DNA of 64,000 nucleotides from Shewanella piezotolerans WP3 (GTDB lineage: Bacteria; Pseudomonadota; Gammaproteobacteria; Enterobacterales; Shewanellaceae), in the NCBI RefSeq assembly GCF_000014885.1, contig NC_011566.1:2271001-2335000 (forward strand), written 5' to 3'. Below are positions 1 through 7,856 of this stretch, piece after piece. The notes beneath the pieces are model-generated. The model was not told the DNA's origin and searched no databases. It saw only the letters and a list, made by a program, of their open reading frames with translations. How positions within the stretch are numbered: position 1 is the stretch's first letter; each line of letters opens with the position of its first letter. The position numbers and the translations under genes were made by a program.

Positions 1-39
1 AACGCAACGATGGCAACAGGTGTGTTTAGAGGTGTTGAG

Positions 40-2598
40 ATGAGCGATAAAATTGATACAGGCAGGCGAACTCTACTAAAAACCAGTGCTGCCGCTGCGG
101 CACTTTCGAGTGTCGGTTGCAGCAGTTCAATGGAACCAGTAATAAAAGGCATTGAAAGTGAGCTACCAGCTAAAGACGCGCTGACTGGGACTGGTAAATG
201 GGTCGGCACGACTTGCCAAGGTTGTACTTCTTGGTGTGCTAAGCAAGTTTATGTCATGGATGGCAGAGCGATAAAGCTGCGCGGTAACGTTAACTCAAAA
301 GTTCACGGCGAAGCGAGTTGCCCAAGACAGCATTTAAGTCTACAGCAAGTGTATGATCCCGATAGGGTCCGTACTCCTTTAATCCGCACCAACCCTAAGA
401 AAGGCAGAGAACATGATCCTATGTTTAAGCCTATCTCTTGGGATGAAGCTTTAGATTTGCTTGCTGACAAAATCTTAGCATTACGTGCAGCTGATGAAGC
501 ACATAAGTACGCTTTGATCCGTGGCCGTTACTCTCATATCAACGAGTTTATGTACAAGCATATGACTCAGATGATTGGCTCTCCTAATAACATCTCTCAT
601 AGTTCTATTTGTGCTGAAGCCCATAAAATGGGGCCTTATTATCAAGACGGCAATTGGGGATACAATCAGTATGATCTTGAAAATACCAAGTTTGTACTGT
701 CTTTTGGTGCAGATCCTATTGCCAGTAACCGCCAAGTTTCCTATTACTCTAAGACTTGGGGAGATGCGTTAGATCACGCCAAAGTGGTGGTGGTTGATCC
801 GCGTTTGTCGGTATCGGCAAGTAAAGCGCATAAATGGATCCCAATCGAGCCCGCCCAAGATAGTGTGTTAGCACTAGCCATTGCACACGTGGCGTTGGTT
901 GAAGGCATTTGGCACAAACCGTTTGTTGGTGATTTCAAAACGGGTAAGAATCAGTTTATTGCAGGTCAAGATGTTGCTAGCGACGCATTTGCTGATAAGC
1001 ATACCTATGGCCTAGTTGATTGGTGGAACTTGACCCTTAAAGATTGCACCCCAGAGTGGGCAGAATCTATTAGTCAGGTTCCCGCTGCAACGATAGTAAA
1101 AATAGCCAAAGACATGGGTCAAGCAGCACCTGCTGTTCAAGTTTGGACATCTCGCGGAGCGGTGATGCATACCCGAGGCACATATACTTCCTTAGCCTGC
1201 CATGCACTTAATGGTCTGTTTGGTGGCATTGACAGCAAAGGCGGCGTATTCCCAGGCAACAAAATTAAACTCAATAAAAAATTTCCAGATTCAAAGCCAT
1301 ATTTAGACGCGATTGCTAAGAAAGGGGTTAAATACCCTAAGATCGATCAGCGTGGTACGTTGGCTTTCCCTGCACTTAAAAAAGGTAAACCTGGTGGAGG
1401 TGTCGTTACGGCGAACACGCCTAATGGCATGCTCAGTGCAGACCCTTACGATATTAAGGTGATACTGGCGTATTTTAATAACTTCAACTTCTCTTCACCG
1501 GAAGGTCAACGCTGGAATGATGCCTTAAGCCAAGTTGAGTTTATGGCACATGTGACCACTAATATTTCGGAGTTCACTTGGTTTGCTGACATTGTATTAC
1601 CTGCTAATCATCACATGTTCGAAAAGTGGGGCGTGCTCGACTCAATAGGCAACGGCGTGCATCAAGTGTCAGTACAACAACCATCGATTAACCGTCTTTG
1701 GGATACTAAGGATGACGAATCAGAAGTGCCTTATTTATTGGCTAAAAAGCTGGCTGAGAAAGGTTTTGATAAACCATGGCGCTATATCAATGAACAGCTA
1801 CTCGATCCTGAGACCAAGCAAGCTGCAAAAAATGAAACTGAGCTTGGCGAGCTGCTAGTGCGCTATGTGACCTCACCACTATGGTTAGATACCTCTAATA
1901 AATATGGCGAGCCAATGAATTCGTGGCAACAGTTTACCGAAGAAGGCGTCTGGAATAGTCACCGCTATCAATTAGAGTCACGCTGGGGCAAGTTCAAAAC
2001 TGAAACTCACCAGTTTGAGTTCTATAGTAAAACGCTAGAAAAAGCCCTGACTAAGCACGCCAAGAATCACCATGTCAGTATCGATGAGGTAATGGAAGTC
2101 TGTGATTACCAAGCACGCGGAAAACTGGCCTTTGTACCTCATTACGAGGAGCCATATCGCTTTGGTGATAAAGACAAGTATCCGATGCTATTGGTGGATC
2201 ATAAGTCTCGCTTGAGTAAGGAGGGTCGTAGTGCCAATACGCCTTGGTTCTATGAGTTTAAGGATGTTGATCCAGGTGATCTCGTCCAGGAAGATAGCGC
2301 CAAGATTAATCCCGTTGATGCCGCCAAATTGGGCATAAAAACCGGTGACAAGATTGCCATTAGTAGTCCAGTAGGAGAAATCACCTGTACTGCTGTGCTT
2401 TGGGAAGGTGTTCGTCCAGGTACTGTAGCTAAATGCTTTGGTCAAGGGCACTGGGCATATGGCAGGACTGCTAGTAGCCAGTTTGGTGTAGAAGCAAGGG
2501 GTGGCAACAATAACGACATTATTGCCGACAGGTATGACAGATTAAGTGGTGCATCAGCATTCTATGGTCATATTCGTATTCAAATAGCAAAAGTCTGA
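40..2598 (+). CDS. arrA: Respiratory arsenate reductase, catalytic molybdopterin subunit ArrA
   Basis: Periplasmic molybdenum enzyme of the DMSO-reductase family that reduces arsenate to arsenite as terminal electron acceptor, partnered by ArrB. I place the start at the ATG at 40 (GAGGTG just upstream) rather than the ATG at 10, giving 852 aa, close to known ArrA proteins. From that start: a twin-arginine signal (GRRTLLK, residues 9-15), a [4Fe-4S] motif C59-x2-C62-x3-C66-x27-C94, and a predicted Mo-ligand Cys191 in HSSIC. As I recall the Shewanella ANA-3 ArrA structure, its arsenate contacts are R165, Y166, H189, S190, K198 and Y210 around Mo-ligand C193; all have counterparts here at the same spacing (offset by two), in GRYS, HSSICAEAHK and WGY. 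This separates it from polysulfide/thiosulfate reductases. It is followed after 11 bp by arrB. The upstream promoter lies outside the window. Confidence 0.93.
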   Translation: MSDKIDTGRRTLLKTSAAAAALSSVGCSSSMEPVIKGIESELPAKDALTGTGKWVGTTCQGCTSWCAKQVYVMDGRAIKLRGNVNSKVHGEASCPRQHLSLQQVYDPDRVRTPLIRTNPKKGREHDPMFKPISWDEALDLLADKILALRAADEAHKYALIRGRYSHINEFMYKHMTQMIGSPNNISHSSICAEAHKMGPYYQDGNWGYNQYDLENTKFVLSFGADPIASNRQVSYYSKTWGDALDHAKVVVVDPRLSVSASKAHKWIPIEPAQDSVLALAIAHVALVEGIWHKPFVGDFKTGKNQFIAGQDVASDAFADKHTYGLVDWWNLTLKDCTPEWAESISQVPAATIVKIAKDMGQAAPAVQVWTSRGAVMHTRGTYTSLACHALNGLFGGIDSKGGVFPGNKIKLNKKFPDSKPYLDAIAKKGVKYPKIDQRGTLAFPALKKGKPGGGVVTANTPNGMLSADPYDIKVILAYFNNFNFSSPEGQRWNDALSQVEFMAHVTTNISEFTWFADIVLPANHHMFEKWGVLDSIGNGVHQVSVQQPSINRLWDTKDDESEVPYLLAKKLAEKGFDKPWRYINEQLLDPETKQAAKNETELGELLVRYVTSPLWLDTSNKYGEPMNSWQQFTEEGVWNSHRYQLESRWGKFKTETHQFEFYSKTLEKALTKHAKNHHVSIDEVMEVCDYQARGKLAFVPHYEEPYRFGDKDKYPMLLVDHKSRLSKEGRSANTPWFYEFKDVDPGDLVQEDSAKINPVDAAKLGIKTGDKIAISSPVGEITCTAVLWEGVRPGTVAKCFGQGHWAYGRTASSQFGVEARGGNNNDIIADRYDRLSGASAFYGHIRIQIAKV

Positions 2599-2609
2599 GG
2601 TAAGAGATT

Positions 2610-3314
2610 ATGAGACTCGGAATGGTAATCGATCTACAAAAATGTGTAGGTTGCGGTGGTTGTGATTTAGCCTGTAAAACAGAAAACAACACCCCTGATG
2701 GGATCCAATGGTCCAGCCATCTAAATGTGACAGAAGGGCGCTTCCCTGATGTAAAATATAGCTACGTGCCAACCATGTGCAACCACTGTAGCGATGCGGC
2801 CTGTGTCAAGGTTTGTCCTACAGGAGCGATGTACAAAGATAAGCGTGGCCTAACCTTACAAGATAACGACAAGTGTATTGGTTGTCGTAAATGTATGCGT
2901 GCTTGTCCATATGGGGTGATTAGCTATAACAAGCAAAAACCGCATCGAAAATGGCAAGATGACCAAGCATTGCTTGAAGGAGCAACTGCTTCTCCATATA
3001 TGTTGCTGAAAAAAGTCGACAATAAAGTTGTGCCTTACTTGAATCCTGAGCGAGGCGATACCTACCCAGTGACGCGTTCAAGACGCACTACTGAGAAGTG
3101 TACTTTCTGTGATCATAGGTTGGATCAAGGGCTGAACCCAGCTTGTGTATCAGCTTGTCCGTCAAACGCTAGAGTATTCGGTGACCTAGATGATCCGCAA
3201 AGTGAGGCGGCTAGATTAATCGCGATGCATAAAACGCAGCAGTTAAATCTAGATGCTAACACTAATCCTAATGTGTACTACATACGCAGTTTTAATGTAA
3301 AAACACTCTACTAA
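2610..3314 (+). CDS. arrB: Arsenate reductase iron-sulfur subunit ArrB
   Basis: Electron-transfer subunit that passes electrons from the quinol pool or a CymA-type cytochrome to ArrA in the periplasm. The 234-aa length is typical of ArrB. Sixteen cysteines form four ferredoxin-like groups: C12/C15/C18/C22, C57/C60/C65/C69, C89/C92/C95/C99 and C164/C167/C179/C183, so four [4Fe-4S] clusters are expected. It has no signal peptide of its own, so it is probably exported with ArrA through the Tat system. It is the last gene of the visible operon; a hairpin terminator follows. No membrane anchor gene (arrC) lies next to it in the window, as in other Shewanella arrAB operons that rely on CymA (family knowledge). 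Confidence 0.92.
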   Translation: MRLGMVIDLQKCVGCGGCDLACKTENNTPDGIQWSSHLNVTEGRFPDVKYSYVPTMCNHCSDAACVKVCPTGAMYKDKRGLTLQDNDKCIGCRKCMRACPYGVISYNKQKPHRKWQDDQALLEGATASPYMLLKKVDNKVVPYLNPERGDTYPVTRSRRTTEKCTFCDHRLDQGLNPACVSACPSNARVFGDLDDPQSEAARLIAMHKTQQLNLDANTNPNVYYIRSFNVKTLY

Positions 3315-3335
3315 AACGCTAACGTAAAGCAGCAT

Positions 3336-3373
3336 AAGTGAGTTATTCCTACAGGGGAGTAACTCACTTTTTT
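3336..3373 (+). terminator. Intrinsic terminator after arrAB
   Basis: A 10-bp perfect stem (AAGTGAGTTA at 3336-3345 with TAACTCACTT at 3360-3369) runs into a T-tract at 3368-3373. It ends arrAB transcription and overlaps the 3' end of the convergent arsR gene. Confidence 0.85.
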
Positions 3374-3743
3374 ATTTGGAACTACCTTTACAGAGGATCA
3401 TCGGGCGATCTTTGTTCGCGCCGATTTTATTGAGCTTGGCCAATGGAGCGGCAATGTGCTCCCGATTACCGCTATAAGTTTCTAGCAAAACCTGGGTTGC
3501 CCACTGCGGCAACTGCTTGTTGATAGAGTAGTAAATCCATTGCCCTTGACGACGATTAACCACTAGGCCAACTTTTTTAAGCAGTGCCAAGTTGCGCGAA
3601 ATTTTTGGTTGGATTTCGTCTAATGCTTCACTAAATTCACATACGCACAGTTCTTCTTCTGCCTGCAGCAGCAGTAGAATAGAGAGTCGAATATTGTCCG
3701 ATAACGACTTAAACAAGCTTATTGGTTCAATTTGAATAGACAT
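3372..3743 (-). CDS. arsR: ArsR-family arsenic-responsive repressor
   Basis: Winged-helix metalloregulator of 123 aa. Residues 31-36 read ELCVCE, the classical As(III) site, with C33 and C35; a third cysteine, C118, near the C-terminus could complete a three-thiolate site. The recognition region follows (QPKISRNLALLKKVGLV, residues 45-61). It is convergent with arrAB, whose terminator overlaps its stop codon. The simplest reading is that it senses arsenite and controls its own promoter and nearby ars/arr genes outside the window. The arsenic-binding motif makes the family call firm; its regulon is inferred. Confidence 0.88.
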   Translation of the reverse strand: MSIQIEPISLFKSLSDNIRLSILLLLQAEEELCVCEFSEALDEIQPKISRNLALLKKVGLVVNRRQGQWIYYSINKQLPQWATQVLLETYSGNREHIAAPLAKLNKIGANKDRPMILCKGSSK

Positions 3744-3776
3744 GAGAGGCTTAGGTAAAAATTTGCGGTTACATTA

Positions 3777-3799
3777 TGAGTTTTCAACACACGAGTCAA
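3777..3799 (-). promoter_or_regulatory. Putative arsR promoter
   Basis: Reading the minus strand, TTGACT (3794-3799) lies 17 nt from TAATGT (about 3771-3776), some 30 bp ahead of the arsR ATG. Only the -35 is strong. I see no clear ArsR palindrome. Confidence 0.4.
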
Positions 3800-3933
3800 T
3801 TGCTAATCCTGAGTTAGCCACTGCGCTATGTTGTCGGTAGAGCTTAGGTGTACAGCCTAAGAGAATGTTAGAAGAAGCCCTAAAAATAGAGCTTCACAAG
3901 TTTCGCTAATGCAGTAAAGCGAGTTATTTACCC

Positions 3934-3953
3934 TATTCTACGTTTTGGATCTG
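3934..3953. repeat. Distal attachment-site core (copy of yicC 3' end)
   Basis: TATTCTACGTTTTGGATCTG differs at one of 20 positions from the last codons of yicC at 14781-14800. It lies in noncoding DNA, so it is best explained as the second copy of the integrase core site. Confidence 0.85.
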
Positions 3954-4034
3954 TTTGTAGAGCGGCCTTCTTTAATTTGTTTTTAATCAATGTTTTATAG
4001 TTCGTTTGTGGGGCGGATTTTAATTTTACCCACC
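3953..4034. promoter_or_regulatory. attL-type accessory sites: 13-bp repeats, IHF site, arm site
   Basis: Directly inside the att core lie two 13-bp near repeats, GTTTGTAGAGCGG (3953-3965) and GTTTGTGGGGCGG (4004-4016). A perfect match to the IHF consensus WATCAANNNNTTR follows at 3985-3997 (AATCAATGTTTTA). A TACCCACC motif at 4027-4034 also occurs several times near the integrase. Core - IHF - arm is the usual layout of a phage-type att site; binding is inferred. Confidence 0.55.
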
Positions 4035-4140
4035 GATATACTCCCCACTTGGTTTATCTGTGAAGGATCACTTGCTTTATCTCATAACTTACCTTGTCAA
4101 AGCTTAAGACCTCTGACTGTCGAGCCTCCAAATCAGAAAC

Positions 4141-4246
4141 ACAACACTTAAGTTGTACCTCTGGCTTAATACACCAAATAAGTTGTTTGTAACGTCTTTT
4201 ACAACTAAGATGTTGTTTATATGTTTGTGTACAACTTATCTATTGT
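4141..4246. promoter_or_regulatory. Four-site HipB operator array on a 30-bp pitch
   Basis: Four 16-bp sites of the form ACAAC-N6-GTTGT begin at 4141, 4171, 4201 and 4231, each separated by 14 bp. Halves: ACAAC/GTTGT, ACACC/GTTGT, ACAAC/GTTGT, ACAAC/ATTGT. The exact 30-bp pitch (about three helical turns) puts dimers on one DNA face, as in the four-operator E. coli hipBA promoter, though the sequence is different. The last site ends 15 bp before the hipB ATG, so it should cover the promoter. Confidence 0.75.
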
Positions 4247-4261
4247 TTAAGGTTGGATGTG

Positions 4262-4573
4262 ATGACGCTTGATCAAATTTCTAAATTATTAACATCTCGA
4301 CGCAAGCAGCTCCAGATGGAACAAAAAGACATGTATATGCGTATCGGTATGAAGCAGCAGCAATATCAGCGAATCGAAGCCGGTAGCGATATTAAGTTGT
4401 CTACTCTGTTACGTGTTCTAGATGGCTTAAACATGGAATTAACCATTACCCCTAAAGAAGGCAATATTGAACAACCGAACTTAGAAGTAGCTTCAAGCGA
4501 TAAAAGTATAGAGTCGCTAGAAGATGATTCGGATGATTTAGGATATTGGTTTGGATCTGAGGATCAGAAATGA
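4262..4573 (+). CDS. hipB: HipB-family antitoxin / HTH repressor
   Basis: Small Cro/C1-type HTH protein of 103 aa from the ATG at 4262, which has AAGG spaced properly upstream; a TTG at 4253 would add three residues. The HTH spans roughly residues 3-60 (LDQISKLLTSRRKQ to LSTLLRVLDGLN), followed by an acidic tail ending DDLGYWFGSEDQK. The tail may contact HipA, since a C-terminal Trp is important for HipB stability and HipA contact in E. coli (family knowledge). It overlaps hipA by 4 bp, as in type II toxin-antitoxin operons, and the operator array upstream implies autoregulation. Confidence 0.85.
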   Translation: MTLDQISKLLTSRRKQLQMEQKDMYMRIGMKQQQYQRIEAGSDIKLSTLLRVLDGLNMELTITPKEGNIEQPNLEVASSDKSIESLEDDSDDLGYWFGSEDQK

Positions 4574-5826
4574 GCAAACAAACAGAGCAAGTTGAAGGGC
4601 TGAACATTCAGTTACACGGTATCGATATTGGTGTTGTTGCTCATTATGCTGGTGGGAAAAACATACTCAGCTTTAACCCTGAATATATTGCAATGCCCAA
4701 GCATGAGCGACCAGTGCTTACACTTAGGCAGCTTCAAGATCCTAACTATTTTACTAAGCCTCAAATCCGTAGTGAAAAGATACCTCCTGTACTATCTAAT
4801 TTATTACCAGAAGGGATCTTAAGAGATATTGTGGCGAAAGCACTTCAATGCCACGTAAATAACGAGTTCTCGATTTTGGCCTATTTGGGGACTAATTTGC
4901 CTGGTGCGTTGGTGGCGACGCCCATCAAGGCGGGAGACATGCCTGATTGGGCATTAGAACAGCGTTTAGCGACCGAACCACAGCAGATTAACGTTAAACA
5001 TGCAGATACTAAATTCTCACTTGCTGGTGTGCAGATGAAATTCTCATCTTCTCATGTTGATGGGCGCTATCACATTGATCAGGAAATCTCTGAAGATATG
5101 TGGATTATTAAAACGCCTTCAACGGTGCATAAAGGTGTGTCTGTCAATGAGTATACCTGTATGAGGTTAGCCGAAGCCGCTGGTGCTAATATTCCTGATA
5201 TACGTTTAATTAAACTCGATGAATTAGAGGGCCTACCGAATATCAGGCTCCCCGATGAAACATATGCTTATGGTATAAAGCGTTTTGATCGTACCCATGA
5301 AGGACGAGTGCATACTGAAGACTTTGCTCAGATCTTTGGCCTGCATCCTGTAGATAAATATCAAAAAGTTAACTATGAGCAACTAGGGCAAGTGCTATTC
5401 CGTACCAGTAATGATCGCTTAGGTGATGTGCAGCAAATGGCGAGAAGGCTACTGATTAATATACTGCTAGGTAATGGCGATGCTCATCTAAAGAACTGGA
5501 CTATCATCTATCAAGATCAGCGTTCTCCTCGCTTGTCACCGCTCTATGATGTGGTGTTCACTGCCCCATACATAGAGCATGATAACCTTGCCTTGAATAT
5601 GGCAAAGTCTAAGCAGTGGTATGAAATGACGATGCAGCATTTTGAGAAGTGGTCAAATACGGTAGGTGTTCCATGGGTTGCAATTAAACCACATCTCCTA
5701 GATACCATAGAGAAGGCTCGCTCTATGTGGCCAGAGATGCTTGAAGCACTGCCTATGCTGGATGAGCATAAAGAAGCTTTGCAAAATCATTGGCAAACGT
5801 TATCACCAGACTTTCTGGTTAGTTAG
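4570..5826 (+). CDS. hipA: HipA-type serine/threonine kinase toxin
   Basis: The toxin of a type II system; E. coli HipA phosphorylates glutamyl-tRNA synthetase and causes persistence. This 418-aa protein keeps the key residues: S150 in FSLAGVQMK (the autophosphorylated P-loop serine, Ser150 in E. coli too), catalytic D304 with N309 in NGDAHLKNW, and the Mg-binding D327 in SPLYDVV. The N-terminal HipA_N domain spans about residues 10-115 and the kinase core about 140-385. All catalytic residues are present, so it should be active. Near the island end, it probably stabilises the island after excision, as toxin-antitoxin pairs do on other mobile islands (inference). Confidence 0.88.
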   Translation: MSKQTEQVEGLNIQLHGIDIGVVAHYAGGKNILSFNPEYIAMPKHERPVLTLRQLQDPNYFTKPQIRSEKIPPVLSNLLPEGILRDIVAKALQCHVNNEFSILAYLGTNLPGALVATPIKAGDMPDWALEQRLATEPQQINVKHADTKFSLAGVQMKFSSSHVDGRYHIDQEISEDMWIIKTPSTVHKGVSVNEYTCMRLAEAAGANIPDIRLIKLDELEGLPNIRLPDETYAYGIKRFDRTHEGRVHTEDFAQIFGLHPVDKYQKVNYEQLGQVLFRTSNDRLGDVQQMARRLLINILLGNGDAHLKNWTIIYQDQRSPRLSPLYDVVFTAPYIEHDNLALNMAKSKQWYEMTMQHFEKWSNTVGVPWVAIKPHLLDTIEKARSMWPEMLEALPMLDEHKEALQNHWQTLSPDFLVS

Positions 5827-5837
5827 CTTTGCTAGTA

Positions 5838-5878
5838 AGTAGACTGCTAACATCATTGAGATGGCGTAGCAGTCTACT
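5838..5878. repeat. Large perfect inverted repeat after hipA
   Basis: AGTAGACTGCTA (5838-5849) pairs perfectly with TAGCAGTCTACT (5867-5878); the 17-nt loop has its own CATC/GATG stem. There is no T-tract on either side, so it is not a standard intrinsic terminator. It could stabilise the hipA mRNA end or be a recombination or protein-binding site. Confidence 0.6.
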
Positions 5879-5983
5879 CATGAGTAAGGAAATCTTACAA
5901 TGTAACGCTATTTCCTATCTTTTTTATCTCTATATACTTGTTGTTTCCACGCCTTCATCATTTTATACATTACATTGTAGTGG

Positions 5984-6805
5984 TCAACTAATATTGGCCA
6001 CGATCTTAGAGTTTAACCAAAACAATCGTTCTGATTCATTAGGTGTCAGTCCGCCGTTATATTGGTGCGGGCGAAGCTGACAATAATATCCAATTATGTA
6101 TCGTGTAATTTCTTGCTGAGCTTCAGCAAAGCTACGATACCCTATTGGTGGTATCCATTCTGTCTTAAGGCTCCTAAAAAAGCGTTCCATTGGACTATTA
6201 TCCCAACAGTTCCCACGTCGAGATAAACTTTGCTTGAGCTGATATCGCCATAATAGTTGTCGATATCTTCTGCTTGTATAGTGAGTCCCTTGATCGCTAT
6301 GGAGCATAACACCTTTAGGTTTTCCACGACCTTCATAGGCCATCGAAAGCGCTTTGCCCGTTAAACGGCTATCAGGTGATAACGACATAGCCCAGCCAAT
6401 GACTTTACGAGCAAATAGATCAATCACAACCGCTAAGTACATCCAGCGGTTACCTGCCCACACGTAGGTGACATCACCAACCCAAACTTCATTCGGAGCG
6501 GTGACAGCGAATTGTCGACCTAGGTGATTAGGGATTTCGATGTGCTCTAGTGTCGCTTTTCGGTATCTGTGCTTAGGTACCTGACAACTCACTATACCAA
6601 GCTCCTTCATCAGCTTAGTGGCGCGATAACGGCTTAACGAGATACCTTGCTGGCTAACCATATCTGCAACCGTCCTAGCTCCTGCCGAGCCGTTACTTGC
6701 AGTATGTACTTCGCTAACTAGACTTCGAAGCTTTACTTTATCTGCGTTTATGGTTATTGGCCGTTTTCTCCAATACTTGTAACTACTACGATGAATACTG
6801 AACAC
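5984..6805 (-). CDS. IS3-family transposase OrfB (DDE integrase domain)
   Basis: Catalytic half of the IS3 transposase: an HTH_21-like N-terminal part, then a retroviral-type integrase core. The DDE residues are D111 (GDVTYVW), D171 (HSDQGTHYTS) and E207 (NSPMERFF), and the LKTEW/YNxxRPH-like C-terminus is intact. The frame stays open upstream of the first Met to the slippery site at 6895-6901, so the natural product is an OrfAB fusion made by -1 frameshifting. No internal stop is seen, so it looks functional. Confidence 0.9.
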   Translation of the reverse strand: MFSIHRSSYKYWRKRPITINADKVKLRSLVSEVHTASNGSAGARTVADMVSQQGISLSRYRATKLMKELGIVSCQVPKHRYRKATLEHIEIPNHLGRQFAVTAPNEVWVGDVTYVWAGNRWMYLAVVIDLFARKVIGWAMSLSPDSRLTGKALSMAYEGRGKPKGVMLHSDQGTHYTSRRYRQLLWRYQLKQSLSRRGNCWDNSPMERFFRSLKTEWIPPIGYRSFAEAQQEITRYIIGYYCQLRPHQYNGGLTPNESERLFWLNSKIVANIS

Positions 6806-6852
6806 TTCGCATAATGTTTTTATGCTGTAGCTCTGCCTGAGTTTCTCAATTA

Positions 6853-7161
6853 TTAAGAATTGTTCAGTGAGTCCGACATCAACAGAGCTGTGGCTTTTTT
6901 TAATATTTCGTTGTGCTCCTGGAGGCGAGCTAGTTGCTTTTTTAACTCTCGAATTTCAATTTGTTCTGGTGATATAGGTGATGCTTTAGGTTGCTTACCT
7001 TGTCGCTCTTCTCTTAATTGCCGAACCCACTTATCCATGGTCGATTTACCCACGTTCATAGCTTGAGCGGCTTCAACAATTGAGTAATTTTGATCTAGCA
7101 CTAATTGAGCTGATTCAAGTTTGAATTCTGCGCTAAAAAGTCTTCTTGTACGTTTCGTCAT
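6853..7161 (-). CDS. IS3-family transposase OrfA (HTH)
   Basis: 102-aa DNA-binding half: HTH_8-type domain (residues 5-50, FSAEFKLESAQLV to GKSTMDKWVRQL), then a leucine-zipper-like coiled coil (IRELKKQLARLQEHNEILKK, residues about 70-89). It ends shortly after the frameshift site. It binds the terminal inverted repeats and multimerises with OrfAB. Confidence 0.9.
   Translation of the reverse strand: MTKRTRRLFSAEFKLESAQLVLDQNYSIVEAAQAMNVGKSTMDKWVRQLREERQGKQPKASPISPEQIEIRELKKQLARLQEHNEILKKATALLMSDSLNNS
6895..6901 (-). promoter_or_regulatory. Programmed -1 frameshift heptamer
   Basis: On the minus strand orfA reads TTA-AAA-AAA-GCC; slipping back one base on the A7 run gives AGC-CAC in the orfB frame, which is open from here through the DDE domain. 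A6-7G slippery strings are standard in IS3-family elements. Confidence 0.75.
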
Positions 7162-7233
7162 AGTGTCACCTGTTTACTTATGAGGTAATGATATCACCTC
7201 TAACTAGGTGGCCAAATTCACCGTACCACTACA

Positions 7234-7823
7234 AAGACAAAACATCTTATGATAGCTATTATGAAAAACTTTATGTGATAGCTGATCTCGCTTTTAATAG
7301 AGGGAGAGAACAAACTAATCTAGCAAAGAATAGCTTAGACAATTTGAAAAAAGAACTTGTTCATGAAGTTGGCCCTAGAGTACGAACAAGTCTTCTTTTT
7401 AAGTATATTAAAATATCATTTTTTCCAGTGCTACTTCTAACTCTGATATTTTTTGGAGTAAATTTATTTGAAGATGGCTCTCTTCAGTACGGGTCTAAAC
7501 TTATACTCGTTGCGTTAGGTGCAAATGTTGGTTGTTGGCTTTCATTGGCAGTTAGAACAAGAGGTATGGAATTTAGCCAAATATTACCAATATTAGGCGA
7601 TCAAAAAGGAGTACACACTAGAATAATATTTGTAATGGCTTTTTCTGTAGTAATGGCAATTTTGATGAAGTCAGGCTTGTTAAGTATACAGCTTGGTGAG
7701 TTTAGTTCTTTGTCAATAGAAACTAAGAATTACTCCGCATTGTCTGCTGGATTTATAATGGGATTTGCTGAAAAATTATTTGTAGACAAATTTCAAAGTA
7801 AGGTTAACTCCGTAAATATTTGA
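7234..7823 (+). pseudogene. 5'-truncated membrane protein gene, interrupted by the IS3 element
   Basis: An open frame crosses the right end of the IS; its first about 15 codons (from 7188) are IS sequence, so the native N-terminus is lost. The remaining about 195 residues have an amphipathic helical segment (YEKLYVIADLAF to LVHEVGPRVRTS), then four hydrophobic stretches: FFPVLLLTLIFFGVNLF, KLILVALGANVGCWLSLA, IIFVMAFSVVMAILM and SALSAGFIMGFAE. It ends in a charged tail. I do not recognise the family. It has its own terminator at 7857-7883. No in-frame ATG with an RBS is visible near the junction. It may be expressed from the IS or be dead. Confidence 0.6.
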
Positions 7824-7856
7824 TTGTCATGGCTATGAGACTTTAATAATTAAGAT

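Larger units (their letters stand above)
3744..4252. other. Intergenic region between arsR and hipB
   Basis: About 500 bp with no credible gene. It holds the arsR promoter, a small inverted repeat (CTTAGG/CCTAAG at about 3843-3861), the distal att core and its accessory sites, and the hipBA operator array (4141-4246). Confidence 0.7.
5976..7233 (-). mobile_element. IS3-family insertion sequence
   Basis: 1258 bp bounded by imperfect 26-bp inverted repeats: the left end at 5976-6001 begins TGTAGTGGT and ends TTGGCCAC, and the right end at 7208-7233 is its inverse with a divergent middle. It contains orfA and orfB in the usual -1 frame arrangement. The length is typical for IS3. Flanking bases (CAT left, AAG right) give no 3-bp target duplication, which suggests later rearrangement or decay of one flank. 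Confidence 0.85.

Noticed and set aside
4141..4246. Four regularly spaced repeats as a small CRISPR array
   Set aside because: Spacing units are 16-bp palindromes with 14-bp gaps, no cas genes; directly upstream of an HTH antitoxin, so operators fit better.
5829..6080. Open frame after hipA running into the IS
   Set aside because: Ends inside the IS left end, crosses the cruciform, and has no protein-like composition.
5973..7236. Target-site duplication of the IS3-family element
   Set aside because: Bases next to the ends (CAT and AAG) do not match.
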